Assembly: GCF_012843875.1 (NCBI RefSeq) | Contig: NZ_JABAFY010000001.1 | Coordinates: 1 to 64,000, forward strand | From: Desulfovibrio piger | GTDB taxonomy: Bacteria > Desulfobacterota > Desulfovibrionia > Desulfovibrionales > Desulfovibrionaceae | Reading direction: 5' to 3' | DNA: 64,000 bases | Shown here: piece by piece, positions 16,997-24,214 of the stretch | Layout of the letters: each line of letters starts with the position of its first letter | How positions within the stretch are numbered: position 1 is the stretch's first letter | Position numbers and translations under genes: made by a program | The notes under the pieces: generated by a model | Databases searched by the model: none | What the model was told of the DNA's origin: nothing | What the model saw: the letters and a program-made list of their open reading frames with translations, nothing else

Positions 16997-17380
16997 TCAG
17001 TCCGCAGTCCTTTCCAGATACAGGGGGATGACGTGCAGGCTGCGGCTGACTTCCTCGGTATGGCCCAGCCACCAGCGGACCTTGTCGCCGGGCCAACCCA
17101 GTTTTTCCGCCACGGCACGGGCCACGCCCGCCACATTGAGGATGGGATGGCGCTGGAAGACCTGCGGCAGTCCGTAGGTCAGATTGCAGGCAAGACATTT
17201 TCCGGGACGCTGATGCAGCTCAAAGGCCAGTTCCGCCTTCCCTTCTCCTTCGGAGCGGCAGACCAGAACGATGTCATAAGCGCCTTCCTCAGCGCCGCCG
17301 AACAGTGCGTCGAAAAAAGCCTCAGTGCGTTCCGGAGGGAACACACTTTCAAGAAAGGCCTTATCAAGAACCTTGCTCAT
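16997..17380 (-). CDS. Conserved Desulfovibrio-type hypothetical protein
   Basis: 127 residues, soluble, acidic N-half. Features are FFDALFGGAEEGAYDI, a central strand-rich segment, and RPGKCLACNLTYGLPQVF, which has a CLAC motif that could bind metal or be redox-active. The family appears limited to desulfovibrios; such proteins have carried misleading eukaryotic names in databases, which should be ignored. SD GGAGG stands just before the ATG. It lies 82 bases before the 3' end of gluQ on the same strand. Function unknown. Confidence 0.78.
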   Translation of the reverse strand: MSKVLDKAFLESVFPPERTEAFFDALFGGAEEGAYDIVLVCRSEGEGKAELAFELHQRPGKCLACNLTYGLPQVFQRHPILNVAGVARAVAEKLGWPGDKVRWWLGHTEEVSRSLHVIPLYLERTAD

Positions 17381-17461
17381 ATTGCCTCCAGCCCGACAAC
17401 GGGCAAGAAAATTTCAAAAGCTAAAGATAGCGTTTTTTTTCATAAAAGACAAATCCGCCCG

Positions 17462-18556
17462 TCAGCAGAGCAGGCACAGGGGCCGCAGCCAGTCCGGCAC
17501 ACAGGGCAGGTCCCGTAGGCAGACGTCCTGCCGGGGCAGGCGCTCCAGCCGGAAATCTGCCAGCAGCTCGGCTGCCGCCAGCGGTCGCATGTCCGGGCGC
17601 AGGCCTGCCAGACGGGCCAGCACACCCACGATCTCCGCCGCCGTGACGCCCTGGCGGCGCAGCTCGCGCACCCCCAGGCTCTGATGGCGCTTGGCCAGCC
17701 GCTCCCCCTGTCCGTCCAGCAGCAGCGGGATGTGCGCATAGGCGGGCGGTTCGAAGCCCCACAGACGCAGCAGGGCCAGCTGGCGCGGCGTGGACGTCAG
17801 TATGTCGCGGCCCCGCACCACCTGGGTGATGCCCATCAGGGCGTCGTCCAGGGCCACGGCCAGCTGGTAGGCCACCACGCCGTCGGAACGGCGCAGGGCA
17901 AAATCGCCGCCGCAGTCCTCCAGAGTGAAAGATTGCTCACCCAGCAGGCCGTCCTGAAAATGGAAACGTCCCTCGGGGCAGCGCAGGCGCAGGCAGGCAC
18001 GCCGCCCCTGTGCCTCGCGCTGGCGCCGTTCTTCCGGGCTCAGATGACGGCAGGTACCGGGATAGGGGGCCCCGGCATCATCCACATGGGGGGCTCCGGC
18101 CAGCTGGCGCAGCTCCTTGCGGGTGCAATAACAGGGATAGACCAGCCCGGCACGGTCCATGGCATCCAGCGTCGCATCATACAGGGCCGCGCGGGCGCTC
18201 TGGAAATAAGGTCCGCACGGGCCCTGCTCCGCCATGTCGCCCTCGTCCGGGATGATACCGTCCACGGCCGGGCCTTCGTCCCAGTCCAGCCCCAGCCAGC
18301 GCAGATCCTCCACCAGAGCCCGGGCATATTCGGGACGCGAACGCTGGGGGTCGATGTCCTCCATGCGCAGGACCAGCGTCCCTCCGGCGCTGCGCACCGC
18401 CAGCCAGGCCAGGAGGAAAGCCCAGGCATTGCCCAGATGCATGTAGCCCGTGGGGCTGGGGGCCAGCCGTCCCCGCACGGGACGGGAAGAGGCTGACGGC
18501 GCAGGATGGTAACGATAGGCTTGCAGGCTGCGGGGCAGTGCGCAGGGGATGGTCAT
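17462..18556 (-). CDS. gluQ: Glutamyl-Q tRNA(Asp) synthetase
   Basis: 364 residues, a GluRS-like catalytic core without the anticodon-binding domain. The HIGH-type signature is APSPTGYMHLGNAWAF (about 33-48), followed by RMEDID. A zinc site of the GluQ type is formed by CYCTRKEL and a later Cys near 150. The KMSKS-like loop reads GERLAKRHQSLGV near 285. The enzyme attaches glutamate to queuosine at position 34 of tRNA-Asp. SD GGAGG precedes the ATG. The C-terminal about 70 residues are more divergent. Confidence 0.94.
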   Translation of the reverse strand: MTIPCALPRSLQAYRYHPAPSASSRPVRGRLAPSPTGYMHLGNAWAFLLAWLAVRSAGGTLVLRMEDIDPQRSRPEYARALVEDLRWLGLDWDEGPAVDGIIPDEGDMAEQGPCGPYFQSARAALYDATLDAMDRAGLVYPCYCTRKELRQLAGAPHVDDAGAPYPGTCRHLSPEERRQREAQGRRACLRLRCPEGRFHFQDGLLGEQSFTLEDCGGDFALRRSDGVVAYQLAVALDDALMGITQVVRGRDILTSTPRQLALLRLWGFEPPAYAHIPLLLDGQGERLAKRHQSLGVRELRRQGVTAAEIVGVLARLAGLRPDMRPLAAAELLADFRLERLPRQDVCLRDLPCVPDWLRPLCLLC

Positions 18557-18611
18557 GCCGCCTCCGAAAACGCCCGTACGGGCCGTCTGTGTATCATGAA
18601 GGATATGAACG

Positions 18612-18651
18612 AAAGGGGAAGGGCCCCCTGACAGGAGCGCCCTTCCCCTTT
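18612..18651 (-). terminator. Hairpin after the rhodanese gene
   Basis: A 13-bp stem (18612-18624 with 18639-18651) with a 14-base loop; only a short T-run on the minus strand. It separates the rhodanese gene from gluQ. Confidence 0.7.
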
Positions 18652-18674
18652 GGGAAAATCTGTCTGCGCGGAGA

Positions 18675-19184
18675 CTATTTCTTGTTCCACGGCATGCGGG
18701 CCAGCAAAAGACCCAAGCCGCAGAAGCCCGTCACCCCGGCAAAGACCAGGCCCGCGCCCACGAAAGCGCTCAGCCAGAGCCACTGGGGCCAGGCAAGGCT
18801 CAGGGCCAGGCCCAGCAGCACCATGCCGCCCGCGCCGATCTGGATCTGGCGGAACATGGGCAGGCTGCGGCGGCTGCGCACCACAGGGAGACCGGCCTTG
18901 TCCCAGGCCGTGGCCCCGCCTTCCATCTGCCAGGCCTCACCGGCGGCCAGCTGTTCCAGAAGGTCGCTGTTGTTCTTGGTGCGGCGGCCCGAGTTGCAGG
19001 TGAAGACCACGGGCTTGTCCGTCACGGGGCGGAAATCCTGCCAGCGGATGACCGACAGGGGGGCGATCTCCGCGCCTTCGATGCGCAGGGACTCCACTTC
19101 ATCAGGTTCGCGTATGTCCACGAGCCGGATCTCGCCGGCTTCCAGTTTCCTTTTGACATCCTGGGGGCTCATGAGAGGAAGCAT
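18675..19184 (-). CDS. Membrane-anchored rhodanese (YgaP-like)
   Basis: 169 residues. Residues 1-105 form a rhodanese domain with the active-site loop FTCNSGRRT, Cys near 63. Residues about 115-165 contain two hydrophobic helices of the DUF2892/YgaP type ending in MPWNKK. Rhodaneses carry sulfane sulfur as a cysteine persulfide, which fits a sulfate reducer, but the acceptor is unknown. The ATG has a GGGAG SD. About 70 bases separate it from the NlpC gene upstream. Confidence 0.9.
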   Translation of the reverse strand: MLPLMSPQDVKRKLEAGEIRLVDIREPDEVESLRIEGAEIAPLSVIRWQDFRPVTDKPVVFTCNSGRRTKNNSDLLEQLAAGEAWQMEGGATAWDKAGLPVVRSRRSLPMFRQIQIGAGGMVLLGLALSLAWPQWLWLSAFVGAGLVFAGVTGFCGLGLLLARMPWNKK

Positions 19185-19255
19185 GATCGACTCCCGTATA
19201 TGCCGGGCCCGGGGCCCGGGTCATGCCGCCCTCCCGTTGCGGACGAAAGGACGGA

Positions 19256-20131
19256 CTATTTCTTGGTATTGCGTCCCTGCTTGCCGGAGCTCTTCTTGCT
19301 GCTGCTCTTTTTCTGGACGCTGCTCTTGCTTTTGCTGCGACTGCTTTTCTTGACGCTGCTCTTCTTGCTGCTGTCCTTCCGGCTGACGCTGCTCTTGCTC
19401 TTGTTGCGGCTGTTGTTCTTCTTGACGCTGCTCTTCTTGTCCCGCGAGCTCTTCTGGCTGACACCGGCCTTGCTCTTGCTGCGGCTGTGCGAGATCTCGC
19501 GCACGGCCTGCTCTTCGGCATAGGCGGCCATGCGCAGTTCCTCGGCACTGAAGGCGTCGCTGCCTTCCACGCGCCGGGCTCCCATGAAGGTAGTTCTGAA
19601 ATACGGGTCGTCAAGGCTGTTGATGCGCACGCGCGTCCAGCGACGGGGGCTGTGGACGAATTTCCCGTCCCCCACATAAATGCCGGTGTGGTAGCCGCGG
19701 CGGGGATGGTGGAAGGCCACGATGTCACCGGCGCGCATGTCTTCCACGCGGGTGATGCGCTTGCCTACGGCCGACTGTTCCCGGGCCGTGCGCGGCAGGT
19801 TGATGCCCACGCTCTTGTAGGCCCACTGGACGAGGCCGGAGCAGTCGAAGCCGCCGGGATTGCGCCCGCCGGGCACATAGGGGGTACCGATGGCGGAACG
19901 GGCCACCTGCACGGCCTTGGCCTGCCGGGGACCGCCCTCCTCGGCGCTTTCATCGAAAACGGCTTCATAGGAACGGCGGAAGCGGGCTTCCTGCGCCGCG
20001 CGCTGGCGCTGCGCATACCAGGATTCTTCAGGATAACCGGAAGAGCCGGACCCGGAATGGGAGGCGCAACCGGCGCTCAGGGCCAGCAGGCCCATGGCAA
20101 GGGGTATCAGCAGTCTTGGGACAAGACGCAT
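19256..20131 (-). CDS. NlpC/P60 (C40) peptidoglycan hydrolase lipoprotein with Lys/Ser-rich tail
   Basis: 291 residues. The signal peptide ends in a lipobox, LSAGC, with lipidated Cys near residue 22. The catalytic NlpC/P60 domain (about 70-190) shows FDCSGLVQWAYKSVG with the nucleophile Cys and YHTGIYVGDGKFVHSPR with the catalytic His. Residues about 215-291 are a low-complexity tail of repeated KSSVKK-like units, strongly basic and perhaps bound to wall or membrane phosphates. The DNA of the tail is repetitive, so its length may vary between strains. The ATG at 20131 has a GGAGA SD. Confidence 0.92.
   Translation of the reverse strand: MRLVPRLLIPLAMGLLALSAGCASHSGSGSSGYPEESWYAQRQRAAQEARFRRSYEAVFDESAEEGGPRQAKAVQVARSAIGTPYVPGGRNPGGFDCSGLVQWAYKSVGINLPRTAREQSAVGKRITRVEDMRAGDIVAFHHPRRGYHTGIYVGDGKFVHSPRRWTRVRINSLDDPYFRTTFMGARRVEGSDAFSAEELRMAAYAEEQAVREISHSRSKSKAGVSQKSSRDKKSSVKKNNSRNKSKSSVSRKDSSKKSSVKKSSRSKSKSSVQKKSSSKKSSGKQGRNTKK
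19262..19480 (-). repeat. Degenerate tandem repeat coding the Lys/Ser tail
   Basis: Imperfect units of Ser and Lys codons (AGC AGC GTC AAG AAG type) recur through the 3' end of the NlpC gene. Slippage could change copy number. Confidence 0.6.
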
Positions 20132-20294
20132 GCTTTCTCCGGGGTAAGAAATCGCAACCAAAAACGGGGGGAAGGGCCCGGGCGGCAGGGAAAAGCCCCG
20201 CATGCCGCCGGCAAAGGGACAGTCCCTGAGGGGGACAGGACGACGGCCGGACAGCCTGCCCTGCCCCAAGGCCATACGAAACTTGGGCTTGAGA

Positions 20295-20323
20295 GTATTA
20301 GCACAGGCTGCTGTCAAGTGTAA
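20295..20323 (-). promoter_or_regulatory. Possible promoter of the NlpC lipoprotein gene
   Basis: Minus strand: extended -10 TGCTAATAC (core 20295-20300) with a poor -35 TTACAC 17 bases upstream (20318-20323) in a T/A-rich stretch. Confidence 0.4.
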
Positions 20324-20370
20324 AAAACTTTTTGGGAAAAATTTTTTGACCGCAGTATCGTGCAAAAAAA

Positions 20371-20395
20371 GGAAGCCGGGGCTCTCCCGGCTTCC
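20371..20395 (-). terminator. Terminator after folE2
   Basis: 10-bp perfect stem (20371-20380 with 20386-20395), 5-base loop, seven T on the minus-strand 3' side. Confidence 0.92.
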
Positions 20396-20406
20396 TCAGG
20401 TGTGGG

Positions 20407-21198
20407 CTAGGCCTGTTCGTCCTGCGTTCGCAGGTCGCGTTCGATGCAGGCAAAGGCGTTGTGGCTGTGGATGGATTCCATGCTCTCCACTTCCACGCGG
20501 AACCAGCGCACATGCTCGTGCTCCGTCAGGCGCTGGGCCACGTTGCGCACCACGTCCTCCACGAAGGTGGGCTGGGCGAAGGCGTGCTCGGTGACGTATT
20601 TCTCGTCCTCGCGCTTGAGCAGGGTGTAGACGGCGGACGAGCCCGAAGCCTCGGCCATCTCGATGAATTCCTCGATCCAGCTGAAACCCGACATGCGCAC
20701 GGCCAGATGGATCATGGTGCGCTGGCTGTGCGCGCCCTCGCGGCTGATGGCCTTGGAGCAGGGGCACACGGTCATCACGGGCACGTCCACTTCCAGCAGG
20801 AAGGACTGGCCCTTCTCGTCCAGCTCGCCGGTCAAACGGCATTCATACGAGATGATGCTCTTGATGCCCGACGAGGGCGCGGGCTTGTGCACGAAATAGG
20901 GGAAGCAGAAGCGCACATAGGAACGGCGCGCTTCCAGACGTTCCTTGACCGTGGCCAGCAGGCGGCGCACCGACTGGTAGTTGATTTCGTCGTTCCATTC
21001 TTCCAGCGCTTCGATGAAGCGGCTCATGTGCGTGCCCTTGAACGAGGCGGGCAGATCCACACCAAGGTCCACCCGGGCCACGGTCTGGCGGCTGCCCTGG
21101 GCGCGGTCGCGCACCAGCAGGGGCATGGTGATGCCGCGGATGCCGACGCGGTCGATATTGATGGGAACCTTGGGGGCATGGCGTTGCACGTCTTCCAT
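20407..21198 (-). CDS. folE2: GTP cyclohydrolase FolE2 (type IB)
   Basis: 263 residues, typical for the GCYH-IB family. The catalytic/metal Cys stands in VCPCSKAIS near 142, followed by GAHSQR; the C-terminal strand block around SIHSHNAF is also conserved. It converts GTP to 7,8-dihydroneopterin triphosphate for folate and possibly queuosine routes. The FolE2 type tolerates metals other than zinc. Its ATG shares one base with the nikR stop (TAATG), so translation is coupled to the nickel regulator. Confidence 0.95.
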   Translation of the reverse strand: MEDVQRHAPKVPINIDRVGIRGITMPLLVRDRAQGSRQTVARVDLGVDLPASFKGTHMSRFIEALEEWNDEINYQSVRRLLATVKERLEARRSYVRFCFPYFVHKPAPSSGIKSIISYECRLTGELDEKGQSFLLEVDVPVMTVCPCSKAISREGAHSQRTMIHLAVRMSGFSWIEEFIEMAEASGSSAVYTLLKREDEKYVTEHAFAQPTFVEDVVRNVAQRLTEHEHVRWFRVEVESMESIHSHNAFACIERDLRTQDEQA

Positions 21199-21617
21199 TA
21201 TGCGAGATCCTGTCCTGTAGTTGTACCGCTGAAGGTGCCGTGCTTGACACCCTTGCAGGAAATGAGCTTGTCGGCCAGCGCCCGCACGCGGGCGGCCTCG
21301 CCTTTGAGGATGAGCACCTCAAGGCAGTTGTGATGGTCCAGATGCACATGCAGGGTGGCGATGATGATGTCATGCTCGTCGTGCTGCATCTGGGTCAGGC
21401 GGCGGGCCAGGTCGTTCTTGTGATGGTCATAGACCAGGGTCAGCGTGCCTGCGCCCTGGCCGTCGGCCTGTTGCCACTCCTCGGCCACAAGGGCCTTGCG
21501 GATGAGGTCACGGATGGCTTCGGAGCGGTTGCTGTAGCCCTTGACGGCGCACAGGGCGTCGAAAGGTTCCAGCAGCTCTTCATCCAGAGAAACACCAAAA
21601 CGTGTCAGTTTTCCCAT
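21198..21617 (-). CDS. nikR: Nickel-responsive regulator NikR
   Basis: 139 residues. The N-terminal ribbon-helix-helix (1-50) begins [17 protein letters not shown] and contains [15 protein letters not shown]. The C-terminal ACT-like domain has [12 protein letters not shown], which supplies the His, His, Cys nickel ligands, with a further His from DHHKNDLA. NikR normally represses nickel uptake when nickel is plentiful; no nickel transporter is in this window. An AGGCG-type SD precedes the ATG at 21617. It is coupled to folE2. No GTATGA-type or similar operator was spotted upstream. Confidence 0.94.
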   Translation of the reverse strand: MGKLTRFGVSLDEELLEPFDALCAVKGYSNRSEAIRDLIRKALVAEEWQQADGQGAGTLTLVYDHHKNDLARRLTQMQHDEHDIIIATLHVHLDHHNCLEVLILKGEAARVRALADKLISCKGVKHGTFSGTTTGQDLA

Positions 21618-21936
21618 TGTTCGCCTCATGCGGCCGGGACACCGTCCGGCGGTGCCCGGTGGTGAATCTAGCAAAATCTTCCTGAAAATCCAGAGGCCTT
21701 TCCCCGCCCCTGCCCGCCGGAGCGGCGCCTTTCACGAAAAAACGTGCCGGGAAAGGGGCGGACAGGCCGGATGTCGGCCACAGGTGCGCGCCCGTCATGC
21801 CGGGCCGCTGCAGCAAGGGATACAAAAGGCCCCTGCCTGCGCATGTTGCCGCATGCCTTGCGGGGACAAGCCCCTCACGCAGGCAACGGGGGGCCGGCTA
21901 CCGGGGCGGGAGGGCTCCAGGGCCCACGATCCGGGC
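21618..21936. other. Intergenic region upstream of nikR
   Basis: GC-rich, no supported gene. It contains the end of the methyltransferase unit and the nikR promoter area; no clear boxes or terminator found. Confidence 0.4.
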
Positions 21937-22719
21937 CTACGCGGGCCGGACGCGGCGGCGTATCTCCCATACGGCCACCGTGACGGGCACGGGCTGGGCA
22001 TACAGGGGTTCCACACGCTCGGTGAACACGCGCCGCCCTTCCAGACCGCCGCCGTGCAGGGCCTGCAAGAAGGCCTCGTACACGCCGCGCCCGGGCTCGG
22101 CCACCCAGGCCGCGCCGTCGTCGGCCAGCACGTGGGAAAGGAAGTGCATCACCGGCGCCACGAAGCGCTTTTCGTACATGATGTCGCCGCCCCACAGGCG
22201 GAAGATGCTGCGGGGCCGCACGGCGGGCTGCCGCCAGTCCATGACGGTCCACAGGGGCGAGGACACCCCGTTGTGCCGGGCGTTGAGGCTGGCGAAGTGC
22301 AGGGCCTCTTCCTCATAGTCCATGCCGATGACCTGCGCGCCCAGCCACTGGCCCACCATGGCCGTGAGGCCCAGGCCGCAGCCCAGGTCGAGGCAGGGGC
22401 GCCCGGCGATCTCGGCGCGGCGCTCTTCCAGCCAGCGGCACAGGGCGATGCTGGACGGCCACAGTTCCGTCCAGTAAGGCAGACGTTCGTCCTCGAAGTT
22501 CTGCGGATCGTCCAGCATGGCGTTCCACAGGGTCTCCAGGTCGGCGGCGCGCTGCAGGCGCCACAAACGGCCGCAGGCCCGCACGGAGATGAAGGGCGTG
22601 TAGGCCGTCAGGCCGTGGCTTTCCTCTTCGGCTCCGGGAGCGGTCTCCGCCGCCGGAGCTTCCGTACTGTTGCAGGCCAGTCCGGCCTGTTCCAGCAAGT
22701 TTCCCAATCGCGTATCCAT
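21937..22719 (-). CDS. Class I SAM methyltransferase, METTL21/lysine-methyltransferase-like
   Basis: 260 residues. The SAM-binding motif CLDLGCGLGLTAM is near 108-120, followed by an acidic GMDYEEEAL strand end that binds the SAM ribose. The preceding LPYWTELWPSSIALCRWL resembles the PF10294 protein-lysine methyltransferase type. The C-terminal half carries the remaining Rossmann strands. The acceptor is unknown. The ATG at 22719 is the first that fits the domain but has no good SD; longer starts remain possible. It is divergent from cvpA. Confidence 0.82.
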   Translation of the reverse strand: MDTRLGNLLEQAGLACNSTEAPAAETAPGAEEESHGLTAYTPFISVRACGRLWRLQRAADLETLWNAMLDDPQNFEDERLPYWTELWPSSIALCRWLEERRAEIAGRPCLDLGCGLGLTAMVGQWLGAQVIGMDYEEEALHFASLNARHNGVSSPLWTVMDWRQPAVRPRSIFRLWGGDIMYEKRFVAPVMHFLSHVLADDGAAWVAEPGRGVYEAFLQALHGGGLEGRRVFTERVEPLYAQPVPVTVAVWEIRRRVRPA

Positions 22720-22906
22720 CCCGCAAGCATAGCGTATCGGCCCCCATCTGTACAGACGGACGGATTGTGTCCTGCCCCCCCTTTTGCTATGCTGCGCCCG
22801 TACCTGCACGCACGGATGCGGCCCGCCGCAGGCTGCCGGAGATCCCGGCGCCCCGCGACCCTGCCGCCCCGTCGGCCGCAGGAGGATCTTTTCCTACAGG
22901 AAGCTT

Positions 22907-23395
22907 ATGGGACAGGATATTTTCGACGTCATCATCGTGCTGGTCCTGACGGCCTTCGCGGCCCGCGGGTTCTGGACCGGCTTCGTGGGCGAGGTCGCCG
23001 GGCTGATCTCCATCGTGGGCGGCTTCTGGGTCTCCCACCATTTCCACACCGTGCTGGCCCCGCACCTCACCTTCATCACCGAACCGGCCTGGCGCAACAT
23101 CGCCAGCTATGTGCTGCTCTTCCTGGGCGTGCTCATCGCCGTTGGCCTGCTGGCGCGGCTGCTGCAAAAGCTGCTGGCCTTCTCCTTCGTGGGCTGGATC
23201 GACAAGCTCACCGGCGGCCTGCTGGGCCTGGCCAAGGGCGTGCTGCTCTGCGCCGTGGTCCTGCTGCTGTTGCAAAAGCTCTTCGGCGATGCCGAGTTCC
23301 TGCGCCATTCGCGCGCCCTGCCCTACTTCAATTCCCTGATAAGCCAGGTGCGCGGCTGGCTGCCGCCTGACCTCATCAGCCGTTTCGGACTTTAA
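22907..23395 (+). CDS. CvpA-family inner-membrane protein
   Basis: 162 residues with four hydrophobic helices: about 5-22, 27-48, 64-85 and 100-125. The pattern DIFDVIIVLVLTAFAARGFWTGFVGEVAGL at the start and GLLGLAKGVLLC in the last helix is typical of CvpA. Family members are linked to colicin V secretion, purF expression and envelope stress; the biochemical role is unsettled. An AGGAAG SD lies just before the ATG. It is first in a run with mazG, the lipoprotein and the GT39-like gene. Confidence 0.88.
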   Translation: MGQDIFDVIIVLVLTAFAARGFWTGFVGEVAGLISIVGGFWVSHHFHTVLAPHLTFITEPAWRNIASYVLLFLGVLIAVGLLARLLQKLLAFSFVGWIDKLTGGLLGLAKGVLLCAVVLLLLQKLFGDAEFLRHSRALPYFNSLISQVRGWLPPDLISRFGL

Positions 23396-23416
23396 CCCTC
23401 CACAAGGAACAGTTTC

Positions 23417-24214
23417 ATGAAAAGCGCTCTGGAAGAATTGCAGGCCGTCATCGAACGGCTGACCGATGCCGAGAACGGCTGCCCCTGGGACAAGGAGCAG
23501 ACCCCCGAAAGCCTGACCGAATACCTCATCGAGGAAAGCCACGAGCTGGTCAGCGCCATCCGCTCCGGCAACACGGCCGACGTGTGCGAAGAACTGGGCG
23601 ACGTGGCCTTCCTGCTGCTCTTCGTGGCCCATCTGTACCAGAAGCGCGGCCAGTTCAGCCTGGACGACGCCCTGAACAACAACCGGGCCAAGATGGTGCG
23701 CCGCCATCCTCATGTGTTCGGTGACGTGACCTTCGACAATCTGGACGAGCAGCTCAAGACCTGGGAAAAGATCAAGCGCGCCGAGCACACCGATGCCGAA
23801 GGCAAGCCCCAGGGCCTGTTCGACTCCCTGCCCTCCAGCCTGCCGCCGCTGACCAAGGCCTACCGCATCCACTCCAAGGCCGCCCGCGTGGGCTTCACCT
23901 GGCCCGAGGACGAAGAAGTGGAACAGCAGGTGGAAGCCGAATGGCTGGAATGGCTGGACGCCTCCGCCGGCGACGACGCCGAAGCCCAGAAGCACGAACT
24001 GGGCGACCTGATCTTCAGCATCACCGAGATGGGCCGCCGCAAGGGCATCAAGGCCAGCGAAGCCCTTGACCTGGCCACGGCCCGCTTCCTGCGCCGCTTT
24101 GCCCGCATGGAAGAACTGGCCCGGCAGCAGGGGAAGGACTTCCCCGACCTGTCGCTGGATGAGAAGGACGAGCTGTGGAACGCGGCCAAGGAAGAAGAAA
24201 AGGCCGCCCATTAG
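23417..24214 (+). CDS. mazG: MazG nucleoside triphosphate pyrophosphohydrolase
   Basis: 265 residues with two MazG repeats. The first has NGCPWDKEQT and EESHELVSAI with EELGDVAFLL metal-binding acids (about 15-85). The second has the same helix pattern, with HELGDLIFSI near 195. The enzyme cleaves NTPs and dNTPs to NMP and PPi and can lower damaged nucleotides or ppGpp precursors. An AAGGAA SD precedes the ATG. Its 3' end overlaps the next gene by 40 bases. Confidence 0.95.
   Translation: MKSALEELQAVIERLTDAENGCPWDKEQTPESLTEYLIEESHELVSAIRSGNTADVCEELGDVAFLLLFVAHLYQKRGQFSLDDALNNNRAKMVRRHPHVFGDVTFDNLDEQLKTWEKIKRAEHTDAEGKPQGLFDSLPSSLPPLTKAYRIHSKAARVGFTWPEDEEVEQQVEAEWLEWLDASAGDDAEAQKHELGDLIFSITEMGRRKGIKASEALDLATARFLRRFARMEELARQQGKDFPDLSLDEKDELWNAAKEEEKAAH

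Noticed and set aside
19262-19480. Possible CRISPR-like or satellite repeat.
   Set aside because: The units are irregular, in frame, and encode Lys/Ser; there are no spacers.
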